Below are positions 7,641 to 17,002 of a DNA stretch of 64,000 nt, piece after piece. Location of the stretch: NCBI GenBank assembly GCA_021774335.1, contig JAJFJD010000059.1, positions 186,001 through 250,000 of the forward strand. Direction: 5' to 3'. Under the pieces are notes generated by a model. That model was not told the origin of the DNA and made no database searches. It worked only from the letters and a program-made list of their open reading frames with translations. Each line of letters opens with the position of its first letter. Position 1 is the first letter of the stretch. This DNA is from Alphaproteobacteria bacterium. GTDB taxonomy: Bacteria > Pseudomonadota > Alphaproteobacteria > UBA8366. A program made the position numbers and the translations under genes.

Positions 7641-8704
7641 GCGAGCGGCTTGCGGTCGTATTGTTCAATCTGGGCGGTCCGGACCGGCCAGAAGCGGTTC
7701 AGCCTTTCCTGTTCAATCTGTTCAACGATCCGGCGATTATCAATTTGCCGCAACCGCTGCGCTGGGCGGTCGCCAAATTGATATCGACCCGGCGGGCGCC
7801 GGTCGCACAGAAAATTTATGAAGAATTGGGGGGCGGGTCACCGCTCCTGGCGAATACCGAAGCGCAGGCCAGCACCCTGCAGGAGACCATTGCGGCGAAT
7901 GGAAATGGCGCGGTGGAACTCCGGTGCTTTATCGCAATGCGCTACTGGCATCCGTTGACCGAACAAACCGTCGCGGAGGTGCAGGCCTGGAACCCGGACC
8001 GTATTCTGCTTCTACCGCTGTATCCGCAATATTCGACGACGACGACCGAATCCTCGATCCGCGCGTGGCGGCGCGGCGCGGCGAGAGCAGGATTATCGGT
8101 CCCGACCGCGACCGTTTGTTGTTATCCAGTATTGGATGGTTTCGTGACGGCGTCGGCCGGATTGTTGCGCCAGACGCTGCGTTCGATGGAGGACGGGGCG
8201 CGGCCGCGGGTGTTGTTCTCGGCGCATGGTCTGCCGCAAAAAGTGATCGACCGTGGTGACCCGTATCAATACCAGGTGGAACGAACCGCAGCGGCCATCG
8301 TGGCGGCACTGCCGGAGGAAGATTTCGACTGGACCGTTTGTTATCAAAGCCGCGTGGGCCCGCTGGCGTGGATCAAACCCTATACGGAGGATGAAATCCG
8401 GCGCGCCGGGGATGACGGCGTGCCGTTGATCGTCATGCCGATCGCCTTCGTGTCCGAGCATTCAGAAACACTGGTCGAATTGGACATCGAATACCGCGCC
8501 CTGGCCGAGGACGCCGGCGTGCCCGGTTATAAACGGGTACCGACGGTATCGAACGACCCGATCTTCATCGGCGGTCTTGCGAAACTGGTCGACGAAATGG
8601 CACAGCCCGCCGATAATTTTTCTGCGGCCGGCGGCGCGCGAATTTGTCCCGCCGATCGGCAATGCTGCGGTTATACGCAGCTCGACGGGCGAGGGGGTGG
8701 ATGA
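7637..8704 (+). CDS. hemH: Ferrochelatase
   Basis: HemH inserts ferrous iron into protoporphyrin IX. The 355-residue protein has the N-terminal NLGGPDRPEAVQPFL, the active-site His in LFSAHGLPQ (His197) and the acidic FVSEHSETL motif. Cys337, Cys343 and Cys344 at the C-terminus plus Cys161/162 internally resemble the cysteines that hold a [2Fe-2S] cluster in some bacterial ferrochelatases. It overlaps both hemE and hemJ by a few bases, so the three genes are almost surely one operon. Confidence 0.97.
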   Translation: MSERLAVVLFNLGGPDRPEAVQPFLFNLFNDPAIINLPQPLRWAVAKLISTRRAPVAQKIYEELGGGSPLLANTEAQASTLQETIAANGNGAVELRCFIAMRYWHPLTEQTVAEVQAWNPDRILLLPLYPQYSTTTTESSIRAWRRGAARAGLSVPTATVCCYPVLDGFVTASAGLLRQTLRSMEDGARPRVLFSAHGLPQKVIDRGDPYQYQVERTAAAIVAALPEEDFDWTVCYQSRVGPLAWIKPYTEDEIRRAGDDGVPLIVMPIAFVSEHSETLVELDIEYRALAEDAGVPGYKRVPTVSNDPIFIGGLAKLVDEMAQPADNFSAAGGARICPADRQCCGYTQLDGRGGG

Positions 8705-9132
8705 TGGAAATTTATCAATGGATAAAGGCGTTGCATCTGATCAGCGTGATCGCGTGGATGGCCGGACTACTCTACCTGCCGCGGCTGTATGTCTATCATT
8801 GCGATGCGGAGCCCGGTTCGGATAAGTCCGAGACATTCAAAGTCATGGAACGCCGGTTGCTGCGCGCGATTATGAACCCGGCGATGATTGGTGCTTATGT
8901 TTTCGGTCTCTGGCTGCTGTATCTGAGCGAGGCATGGACCGAAGCCTGGATGATAACCAAGCTGGTCTTGATTGGGGTCCTGACGATGGCGCATCATTCG
9001 ATGGCGCTGTGGCGCAAGGATTTTGAGGCGGACCGGAACCAGCGCAGTGCCAAATTCTACCGAATTGCCAACGAAGTGCCGACCGTGTTGATGATCGGAA
9101 TTGTCGTGCTGGTGATCGTTCAGCCTTTTTAG
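8701..9132 (+). CDS. hemJ: Protoporphyrinogen oxidase HemJ
   Basis: HemJ is the membrane protoporphyrinogen IX oxidase that replaces HemG/HemY in most alphaproteobacteria. The 143-residue protein has four hydrophobic helices and the conserved N-terminal WIKALHLISVIAWMAGLLYLPR, whose His is likely a heme ligand. The start at 8701 overlaps the hemH stop in ATGA; an ATG at 8704 is equally possible. With hemE and hemH it covers three late steps of heme synthesis. Confidence 0.93.
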   Translation: MMEIYQWIKALHLISVIAWMAGLLYLPRLYVYHCDAEPGSDKSETFKVMERRLLRAIMNPAMIGAYVFGLWLLYLSEAWTEAWMITKLVLIGVLTMAHHSMALWRKDFEADRNQRSAKFYRIANEVPTVLMIGIVVLVIVQPF

Positions 9133-9412
9133 AGTCTTTCCGAAGCACGGTTGACGGTAAAGAAATATTTACCATTTTTCGGATATAGTTCTTGTCCGCG
9201 ACATACTTTTGAGTATAGTTCGTGAAACGGTTAGCGGTATCGCTTCGCCGGCGTTTGGTGAACCTGAACGCAGGAACGATAAGTCCCCGCATTGAACCGT
9301 CTCCCAACGATACGATTTCCGACAAAGAACGACGGTTTCGCGCCACTGGCGGAACCATCTCAATAAAAAGCGAACCCCAATTTCCGCACAAGCTTCACAT
9401 AGCGGCAGATCC
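9133..9412. other. Intergenic region upstream of rho
   Basis: A gap of 280 bases between hemJ and rho holding the hairpin above and presumably the rho promoter and leader. In other bacteria the rho leader is autoregulated by Rho. Short open frames cross it but show no recognisable protein. Confidence 0.4.
9156..9179 (+). terminator. Possible weak intrinsic terminator after hemJ
   Basis: A perfect but AT-rich 6-bp stem (GGTAAA / TTTACC, loop of six) is followed by ATTTTT, 23 bases after the hemJ stop. The stem is weak, so termination here is uncertain. Confidence 0.35.
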
Positions 9413-10696
9413 ATGAAATTTGATGATGTTCACCTCCACGACCTTAAGCAGAAGGCGCCGGCCGAACTTCTCGGAATAGCAGAAGAGCTGGAGATCGAAA
9501 ACGCCAGTACCCTGCGCAAGCAGGACATGATGTTCGCCATTCTCAAGGAATTGGCCGAACAGGACGTGCCGATTACCGGCGATGGCGTTCTCGAGGTGCT
9601 TCAGGACGGATTCGGCTTCCTCCGGTCGCCGGAATCGAACTACCTTCCCGGACCCGACGATATTTACGTCAGTCCCAGTCAAGTGCGGCGGTTCGGATTG
9701 CGAACCGGCGATACGGTCGAAGGCACGATCCGGGCGCCAAAGGAAGGCGAACGTTATTTCGCGCTGTTGAAGGTGAACAAGGTCAATTTCGATGACCCTG
9801 AACATGTGCGGCACCGCATCAACTTCGACAATCTGACACCGCTCTATCCCGATGAGAAGCTCGGCCTCGAAATCGAGGCCACGCCGACCGACGGGAAAAA
9901 GCAGGACCAGACCTGCCGCGTGATCGAATTGGTCGCGCCGATCGGCAAGGGGCAGCGCGGCTTGATCGTCGCCCAGCCACGTACGGGCAAGACGGTGATC
10001 ATGCAGAATATCGCGCATGCCATCACCTCGAATCATCCCGAAGTCTATCTCATCGTGCTGTTGATCGATGAGCGTCCGGAAGAAGTCACCGACATGGCCC
10101 GCTCGGTTAAGGGCGAGGTCGTCAGCTCGACATTCGACGAACCGGCGGCGCGCCATGTGCAGGTCGCCGAGATGGTCATCCAAAAGGCGAAGCGCCTGGT
10201 CGAGCACAAGCGTGACGTCGTGATCCTGTTGGATTCGATCACCCGCCTGGCGCGCGCCTACAACACCGTCGTGCCGAGTTCGGGCAAAGTGTTGACCGGT
10301 GGCGTGGACGCAAATGCATTGCAGCGGCCGAAGCGGTTCTTCGGTGCGGCGCGGAATATCGAAGAGGGCGGGTCGCTGACAATCATCGCGACCGCGCTGA
10401 TCGATACCGGCAGCCGGATGGACGAAGTGATCTTTGAAGAATTCAAGGGTACCGGTAACTCGGAAATCGTGCTCGACCGCAAGCTGTCGGACAAGCGCAC
10501 CTTCCCGGCGATCGATATCCAGAAATCCGGCACCCGGAAAGAAGAGCTCCTGGTCGACAAGGCCACCCTCTCGAAGATGTGGGTGCTGCGCCGCATCCTG
10601 CTGCCGATGGGGCTGACCGATGCCATGGAATTCCTGCTGGAGAAGCTGAAGCATTCGAAGAGCAACAACGACTTCTTCGATTCGATGAATCAGTAG
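9413..10696 (+). CDS. rho: Transcription termination factor Rho
   Basis: Hexameric RNA-dependent ATPase that ends transcription. The 427-residue protein has the N-terminal helical domain, the RNA-binding OB fold (GVLEVLQDGFGFLRS), the Walker A loop GLIVAQPRTGKT (183-194), the Walker B strand VVILLDSITR and the Q/R-loop region TGGVDANALQRPKRFFGAAR. Length and motifs match full-size Rho. The Walker A loop has Gln where a second Pro is usual (see findings). It is monocistronic, with a hairpin downstream. Confidence 0.98.
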   Translation: MKFDDVHLHDLKQKAPAELLGIAEELEIENASTLRKQDMMFAILKELAEQDVPITGDGVLEVLQDGFGFLRSPESNYLPGPDDIYVSPSQVRRFGLRTGDTVEGTIRAPKEGERYFALLKVNKVNFDDPEHVRHRINFDNLTPLYPDEKLGLEIEATPTDGKKQDQTCRVIELVAPIGKGQRGLIVAQPRTGKTVIMQNIAHAITSNHPEVYLIVLLIDERPEEVTDMARSVKGEVVSSTFDEPAARHVQVAEMVIQKAKRLVEHKRDVVILLDSITRLARAYNTVVPSSGKVLTGGVDANALQRPKRFFGAARNIEEGGSLTIIATALIDTGSRMDEVIFEEFKGTGNSEIVLDRKLSDKRTFPAIDIQKSGTRKEELLVDKATLSKMWVLRRILLPMGLTDAMEFLLEKLKHSKSNNDFFDSMNQ

Positions 10697-10755
10697 TGGG
10701 GAACCAGTAATGGGGAACCAATAGCGGTTTCCGCTACCACTGTTACGCAAGTAAC

Positions 10756-10793
10756 CGCGCCGGCCGGACCCGTTCCCGCCGGCGCGTTGCGTT
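10756..10793 (+). terminator. Likely intrinsic terminator after rho
   Basis: A perfect 9-bp GC stem (CGCGCCGGC at 10756-10764 and GCCGGCGCG at 10778-10786) with a 13-base loop is followed by an imperfect U tract (TTGCGTTTC). It begins 60 bases after the rho stop. Confidence 0.5.
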
Positions 10794-10978
10794 TCGGGAA
10801 AGCCCCGCATTCCGGGGGTTTCGGCCGGTTTACCTTCACATGCAGTTAAGGTTCCTACATCTAGTGGGTTAGCCCATCGGAGACCACCAAATGGGCGATT
10901 TACCGGTCGACGGCCCGGAATTAAAATTCCGGCCAAGACCGCGCCCGTATTTTTAAATCACGGCATGACTCGGGCATG

Positions 10979-11007
10979 AAAAAAGGCGGGATCGATATAA
11001 TCCCGCC
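10979..11007 (-). terminator. Intrinsic terminator of the quinone oxidoreductase gene
   Basis: On the minus strand a perfect 8-bp stem (GGCGGGAT / ATCCCGCC, 7-base loop) is followed by six U. It starts about 20 bases after the stop of the 11028-11996 gene. Confidence 0.88.
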
Positions 11008-11027
11008 TCCGTTCATTTTAGTTGGGC

Positions 11028-11996
11028 TTACGGCAGCAGGATCGTCGATCCCGTTGTTTTGCGGCCCTCGAGTGCGCGATGCGCCTTCGCCGTGTCCTTC
11101 AATTTGTAGGTTTGATCGACCCGGATCTTGAGGCCGTTCTTGACCGCGCGGAACAACGCCCGGGCGCTTTTCTGCAGATCGTCGTCTGCGGCGACATAGG
11201 TCATCAGTGTCGGCCGTGTGAAGTAGAGCGACCCCTTCTGCCCCAGGATGCCGGTGTTGAACGGTGGGACCGGGCCCGACGCATTGCCGAAGGAGACCAG
11301 GGTGCCGCGCGGCGCAAGGCAGTCGAGCGACGATTCGAAGGTCGACGCGCCGACCGAGTCATAAACAACCGGTACGCCCTTGCCCTTGGTGATCTTCTCG
11401 ACACGCTTGACCAGGCTCTCTTTCTTGTAGAGCACCGGGTAGGTGCAGCCATGGCGTTTCGCCAGCTTGGCCTTCGCGTCCGACCCGACGGTGCCGATCA
11501 CCTTGACCCCGAGTTGCTTGAGCCATTGGCAGGCGATCAACCCAACGCCGCCGGCGGCGGCGTGGAAGACCACGGTGTCGCCCTTCTGAACCCGGTAGGT
11601 GCGGCGGATCAGGTATTCGGCGGTCAGTCCCTTCAGCATCATCGCGGCCGCCTGCTGATCGCTGATCCAGCTCGGCAGTTTGACGACGCGGTTCGCCGGC
11701 ACGACGCGGACGTCCGTGTAGGATCCCGGGATCGTGCAGTAGGCGACGCGGTCGCCTTCTTTCAGCCCCTTCACGCCGCGTCCGACGGCGTCGACCACGC
11801 CGGCCGCTTCCATGCCGATCGTCGCCGGCAGGTCGAGCGGATAAAGCCCGGACCGGTGGTAGGTGTCGATGAAGTTGAGGCCGACCGCGGTCTGTTGAAT
11901 CCGGATCTGACCCGCCTTGGGGCTTTGGAGGGGAACTTCCTCGTATTTGAGGACCTCGGGTCCTCCCGTCTTATGCATGCGAATAGCGTGCGGCAT
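11028..11996 (-). CDS. NADPH:quinone oxidoreductase (zeta-crystallin-like)
   Basis: A 322-residue medium-chain dehydrogenase/reductase of the quinone oxidoreductase type, which reduces quinones with NADPH. Motifs are VGLNFIDTYHRSGLYPLDLP near residue 38, IGMEAAGVV, and the NADPH-binding HAAAGGVGLIACQWLK. The zinc-ligand cysteines of alcohol dehydrogenases are absent, as expected for this subfamily. It ends in a strong terminator, and the next gene upstream (dienelactone hydrolase) is 53 bases away. Confidence 0.92.
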   Translation of the reverse strand: MPHAIRMHKTGGPEVLKYEEVPLQSPKAGQIRIQQTAVGLNFIDTYHRSGLYPLDLPATIGMEAAGVVDAVGRGVKGLKEGDRVAYCTIPGSYTDVRVVPANRVVKLPSWISDQQAAAMMLKGLTAEYLIRRTYRVQKGDTVVFHAAAGGVGLIACQWLKQLGVKVIGTVGSDAKAKLAKRHGCTYPVLYKKESLVKRVEKITKGKGVPVVYDSVGASTFESSLDCLAPRGTLVSFGNASGPVPPFNTGILGQKGSLYFTRPTLMTYVAADDDLQKSARALFRAVKNGLKIRVDQTYKLKDTAKAHRALEGRKTTGSTILLP

Positions 11997-12049
11997 TTCA
12001 ATGAATCCCGTTCTAAATGGTGAAAGAAAAAGTCTCGGCTACGGCGCGC

Positions 12050-12742
12050 TCAGGAAAGGTTTTCCTTGAAGCAGGCGAGCGTGCGCTCGTCGGCGAGTGT
12101 GGCCGCCGCCGCGTCGTAGTTGACGCCGTTGTTGCGCGCAAAAGCATGATCGACGCCGGGGTAATTGTGGACCGCGACATGTGCGTGTCCCTTCAGCCCG
12201 TCGTTGATCTTGGCCTGCGCCTCCTTCGAGACGAAGCCGTCCTCTTCCGCGATGTGCAGGATCGTCGGCGTGGTGATAGCGGATGCCTTGTCGAGTTGCT
12301 CGTCGATGCCGACGCCGTAGTAGGAGACGTTGCATTCGGCGTCGGATTCGGCGGCCATCAGATAGACCAGCAAGCCGCCGAGGCAGAACCCGACCGTGCC
12401 CGCCTTGCCGCTGCAGCCGTCTACCCCGCGCAGATGCGCGAGAGAGGCTTTCAGGTCCTCGACCCCTTTCGGCACATCGAAGCCTTGATACAGCTCGAAC
12501 GCGCGCGCCCATTCCTCTTCCGACTGATCGGTGAGCTGGATGCCCGGCTCTTGCCGCCAGAAGATGTCGGGGCATAACGCGAAATAGCCTTGCGCGGCCA
12601 GGTGGTCGCAATGGTCGCGCATATCCTTGTTCACGCCGAAGATTTCCTGGATGACGAGAATCCCGCCGCCGCTGCCGCCGGCTGGCGCGGCGAGATATCC
12701 CGAGAAGGCGCCGTCGGCGCCGTTGATGGTGATGTCTGGCAT
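12050..12742 (-). CDS. Dienelactone hydrolase family protein
   Basis: An alpha/beta-hydrolase of the dienelactone hydrolase family, 230 residues. The family catalytic triad is visible: Cys120 in GFCLGG, Asp168 in EEDGF and His199 in GVDHAF, with the conserved Glu in VIQEIFG. Characterised members open dienelactones in chlorocatechol degradation. No such pathway lies here, so this is probably a housekeeping paralogue of unknown substrate. Confidence 0.93.
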   Translation of the reverse strand: MPDITINGADGAFSGYLAAPAGGSGGGILVIQEIFGVNKDMRDHCDHLAAQGYFALCPDIFWRQEPGIQLTDQSEEEWARAFELYQGFDVPKGVEDLKASLAHLRGVDGCSGKAGTVGFCLGGLLVYLMAAESDAECNVSYYGVGIDEQLDKASAITTPTILHIAEEDGFVSKEAQAKINDGLKGHAHVAVHNYPGVDHAFARNNGVNYDAAAATLADERTLACFKENLS

Positions 12743-12882
12743 TGTCGCTGTTCCCTATACCCTGTCCCTGTCACGATCCGGTTCCGGACCGTCCCTGTCG
12801 TCGGCCCGCGCGGTTCTTGTCGCAGTCGGTAGACTGTGCGGTGCGCGGTTCGGCGGCAGAATATCCCGCGCGCTCGGGCTTG
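12743..12882. other. Short intergenic region
   Basis: 140 GC-rich bases between the hydrolase and the alkyltransferase genes, both on the minus strand. I see no supported gene or clear hairpin. Confidence 0.4.
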
Positions 12883-13350
12883 TCACCGGTAGGCGGCGAA
12901 CAGATCGTCATGCGCTTCATGCGCCAGCAGCCAGCGTTTGGTCGGTGCGCCTTCGCCGCCGGAGAAGCCGCCGAGCTTTCCGCCCGCCGCGACGACGCGA
13001 TGGCAGGGCACGATGATCGGAATCGTGTTCTGCCCGCAGCCTTGCCCGACCGCTTGCGGCGGCATGCCGATCGCCTTGGCGATGTCGCCGTAGGTGCGGG
13101 TGAGACCGAATGGGATGTCGAGCATCGCCTGTCGCATGGCCACTTGGAAAGGGGTGGCCGGCGCGGCGAAGGGCAGGTCGAAATCCTTGCGGTCGCCCGC
13201 GAAATATTCGGTCACTTGATCCGCCGCTGTCTGCAACAGGGCCGTCGCATCTTCGGTAACGCCGGCGCCGAAACACAATTCGGCGATCGCGCCATCCCGT
13301 TCGATGACGGCGAGGGGGCCGAGCGGCGAGTCGAAGGTCAACGACGGCAT
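12883..13350 (-). CDS. ogt: Methylated-DNA--[protein]-cysteine S-methyltransferase
   Basis: Suicide repair protein that takes alkyl groups from O6-alkylguanine. The 155-residue Ogt-type protein carries the acceptor Cys116 in IIVPCHRVV, preceded by FGLTRTYGDIA and followed by GGFSGG. The frame is open to 13416 inside the neighbouring gene. I chose the ATG at 13350, two bases after the DUF255 stop, which gives the normal family N-terminus. It probably shares a transcript with the upstream DUF255 gene. Confidence 0.94.
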   Translation of the reverse strand: MPSLTFDSPLGPLAVIERDGAIAELCFGAGVTEDATALLQTAADQVTEYFAGDRKDFDLPFAAPATPFQVAMRQAMLDIPFGLTRTYGDIAKAIGMPPQAVGQGCGQNTIPIIVPCHRVVAAGGKLGGFSGGEGAPTKRWLLAHEAHDDLFAAYR

Positions 13351-13352
13351 TT

Positions 13353-15377
<2,025 letters not shown>

Positions 15378-15570
15378 GTCGTGCCGTACTCCCCAGCCTC
15401 GGTCGCGCGTTGCCGCTTCGCTGCTTCCACAGTAGCTTAGCGCCGGGATGCACACCAGACGCGCGCATCCAATGATGGACTCCATCAAGGGCTTGCCCTG
15501 CAAGGGGATGTAGGCTGAATAGGCGGAGAGTCGAGCGCGTGCATCCGCGCAAAGAGGGACGCAGACGACG
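15378..15570. other. Intergenic region between divergent DUF255 gene and mnmE
   Basis: 193 bases that should hold the promoter for the mnmE-parB run as well as that of the DUF255 gene. I cannot assign -35/-10 elements with confidence. Confidence 0.4.
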
Positions 15571-16896
15571 ATGAGCGAGACGATCTACGCCTTGGCCAGC
15601 GGGGCCGGCCGTGCGGGTATCGCGGTGCTGCGCCTGTCGGGCCCGGCGGCCGATGCCGCCTTGTCGGCATTGTCGGATGCGCCATTGCTGCCGCCGCGCC
15701 GGGCTACGCGGGTTCGTCTGTGCGATCCCCAGACCGGCGCGCCGCTCGATGACGGGCTTGCGCTGCGCTTTCCCGGTCCCGCGAGTTACACCGGCGAAGA
15801 CGTGGTTGAGCTGCATATCCATGGCGGCGGCGCGGTGGTTGCGGCGGTCTTCGAGGCGCTGGGTCGGTTGCCGGATTTACGGATGGCCGAGCCTGGGGAA
15901 TTCACCCGCCGCGCGGTGCTTGCTGGAAAGATGGACTTGACCGCGGCGGAGGGATTGATCGATCTGATCGACGCGGAAACCGAGGCGCAGCGGAAGCAGG
16001 CGTTGCGGCAAGCGGATGGCGCGCTGGGCGCGTTGTATGACGACTGGCGCGGGCGCTTGATTCCGGCGTTGGCTCACCTGGAGGCGGCCATTGATTTTCC
16101 GGACGAGGATTTGCCGGAAAACCTCGCCGCGAAAATCGAGCCGGTGCTGGCGGCGCTGCGGGCCGAGATGACGGCACATCTCGATGACAGCCGGCGTGGC
16201 GAGCGGTTGCGTCAGGGGGTGCAGATTGCCATCGTTGGCCCGCCGAATGCGGGCAAATCGAGCCTCTTGAATACCTTGGCGCAGCGGGACGCCGCCATCG
16301 TGTCCGCGACCGCGGGGACCACGCGGGACGTGATCGAGGTGCGGCTCGACCTCGGCGGTTTCCCCGTCCTGGCGGCGGATACCGCCGGGTTGCGCGAGGC
16401 GCGCGATGAGATCGAGGCGGAAGGCATCCGCCGGGCGCGGCGTTGGGCCGGGGCGGCGGACCTGAAAATCGTGGTTTTTGCCGTGGATGATCCTGCGGCG
16501 GCGCGCCAGGCTGCCGATGTGGTGGATTTAGATACTGTCGTTGTACTGAATAAGATCGATCTCAGGGAGCCGGATTGGACCCCGCCGCCGGCGATCGGAC
16601 ATTTTCCGGTGTCCGTCGCGACGGGGCAGGGCGTGGATGCGTTGATCGCCGGAGTGACTGAGGCTGTGGCGGATCGGATTTCCGTCGGAGCGGCCCCGTT
16701 GATGACCCGGGCGCGGCACCGTGCGGCCGTCACGGAATGCGGGGAGGCCCTGGACCGTGCCGCTGCGGCCCCGTTGCCGGAACTCGCGGCGGAGGATCTG
16801 CGGCTGGCCGTTCGCGCGCTGGGGCGGATCACCGGAGCCGTCGATGTCGAGGATTTGCTGGACGTGATTTTCCGGGATTTCTGCATCGGAAAATAG
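15571..16896 (+). CDS. mnmE: tRNA uridine-5-carboxymethylaminomethyl(34) synthesis GTPase
   Basis: MnmE works with MnmG to modify U34 of certain tRNAs. The 441-residue protein has the N-terminal folate-binding domain, a helical domain, and an inserted G domain: G1 GPPNAGKS (223-230), DTAG (270-273) and NKID. It ends with the hallmark FCIGK, whose Cys is the family's C-terminal catalytic motif. mnmG follows 106 bases later, across a parS site. Confidence 0.97.
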   Translation: MSETIYALASGAGRAGIAVLRLSGPAADAALSALSDAPLLPPRRATRVRLCDPQTGAPLDDGLALRFPGPASYTGEDVVELHIHGGGAVVAAVFEALGRLPDLRMAEPGEFTRRAVLAGKMDLTAAEGLIDLIDAETEAQRKQALRQADGALGALYDDWRGRLIPALAHLEAAIDFPDEDLPENLAAKIEPVLAALRAEMTAHLDDSRRGERLRQGVQIAIVGPPNAGKSSLLNTLAQRDAAIVSATAGTTRDVIEVRLDLGGFPVLAADTAGLREARDEIEAEGIRRARRWAGAADLKIVVFAVDDPAAARQAADVVDLDTVVVLNKIDLREPDWTPPPAIGHFPVSVATGQGVDALIAGVTEAVADRISVGAAPLMTRARHRAAVTECGEALDRAAAAPLPELAAEDLRLAVRALGRITGAVDVEDLLDVIFRDFCIGK

Positions 16897-16911
16897 GCAT
16901 CCTGCCAACAA

Positions 16912-16927
16912 TGTTTCACGTGAAACA
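16912..16927. other. parS: parS centromere site 1
   Basis: A perfect 16-bp palindrome, TGTTTCACGTGAAACA, identical to the canonical bacterial parS. It lies in the gap between mnmE and mnmG, about 10.3 kb from the putative origin. ParB encoded at 20355-21254 should load here and form the partition complex. Confidence 0.97.
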
Positions 16928-17002
16928 TTCCGGCGCCTGCGTGGACGGAGTCCCTCTTCGGAGGCTTTGACTTCCGCCGGGCCCGCCCCTACATTCCGCG
17001 CC

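Larger units (their letters stand above)
10697..11027. other. Intergenic region between convergent rho and quinone oxidoreductase
   Basis: 331 bases holding one terminator for each convergent gene (10756-10793 and 10979-11007). Between them, about 10800-10978, I see no protein and no further structure. Confidence 0.6.

Noticed and set aside
9395..10936. 513-codon open frame antisense to rho
   Set aside because: It mirrors the rho coding sequence, has no family motif and is rich in His/Arg/Asp as antisense shadows are. rho itself is complete with all motifs.
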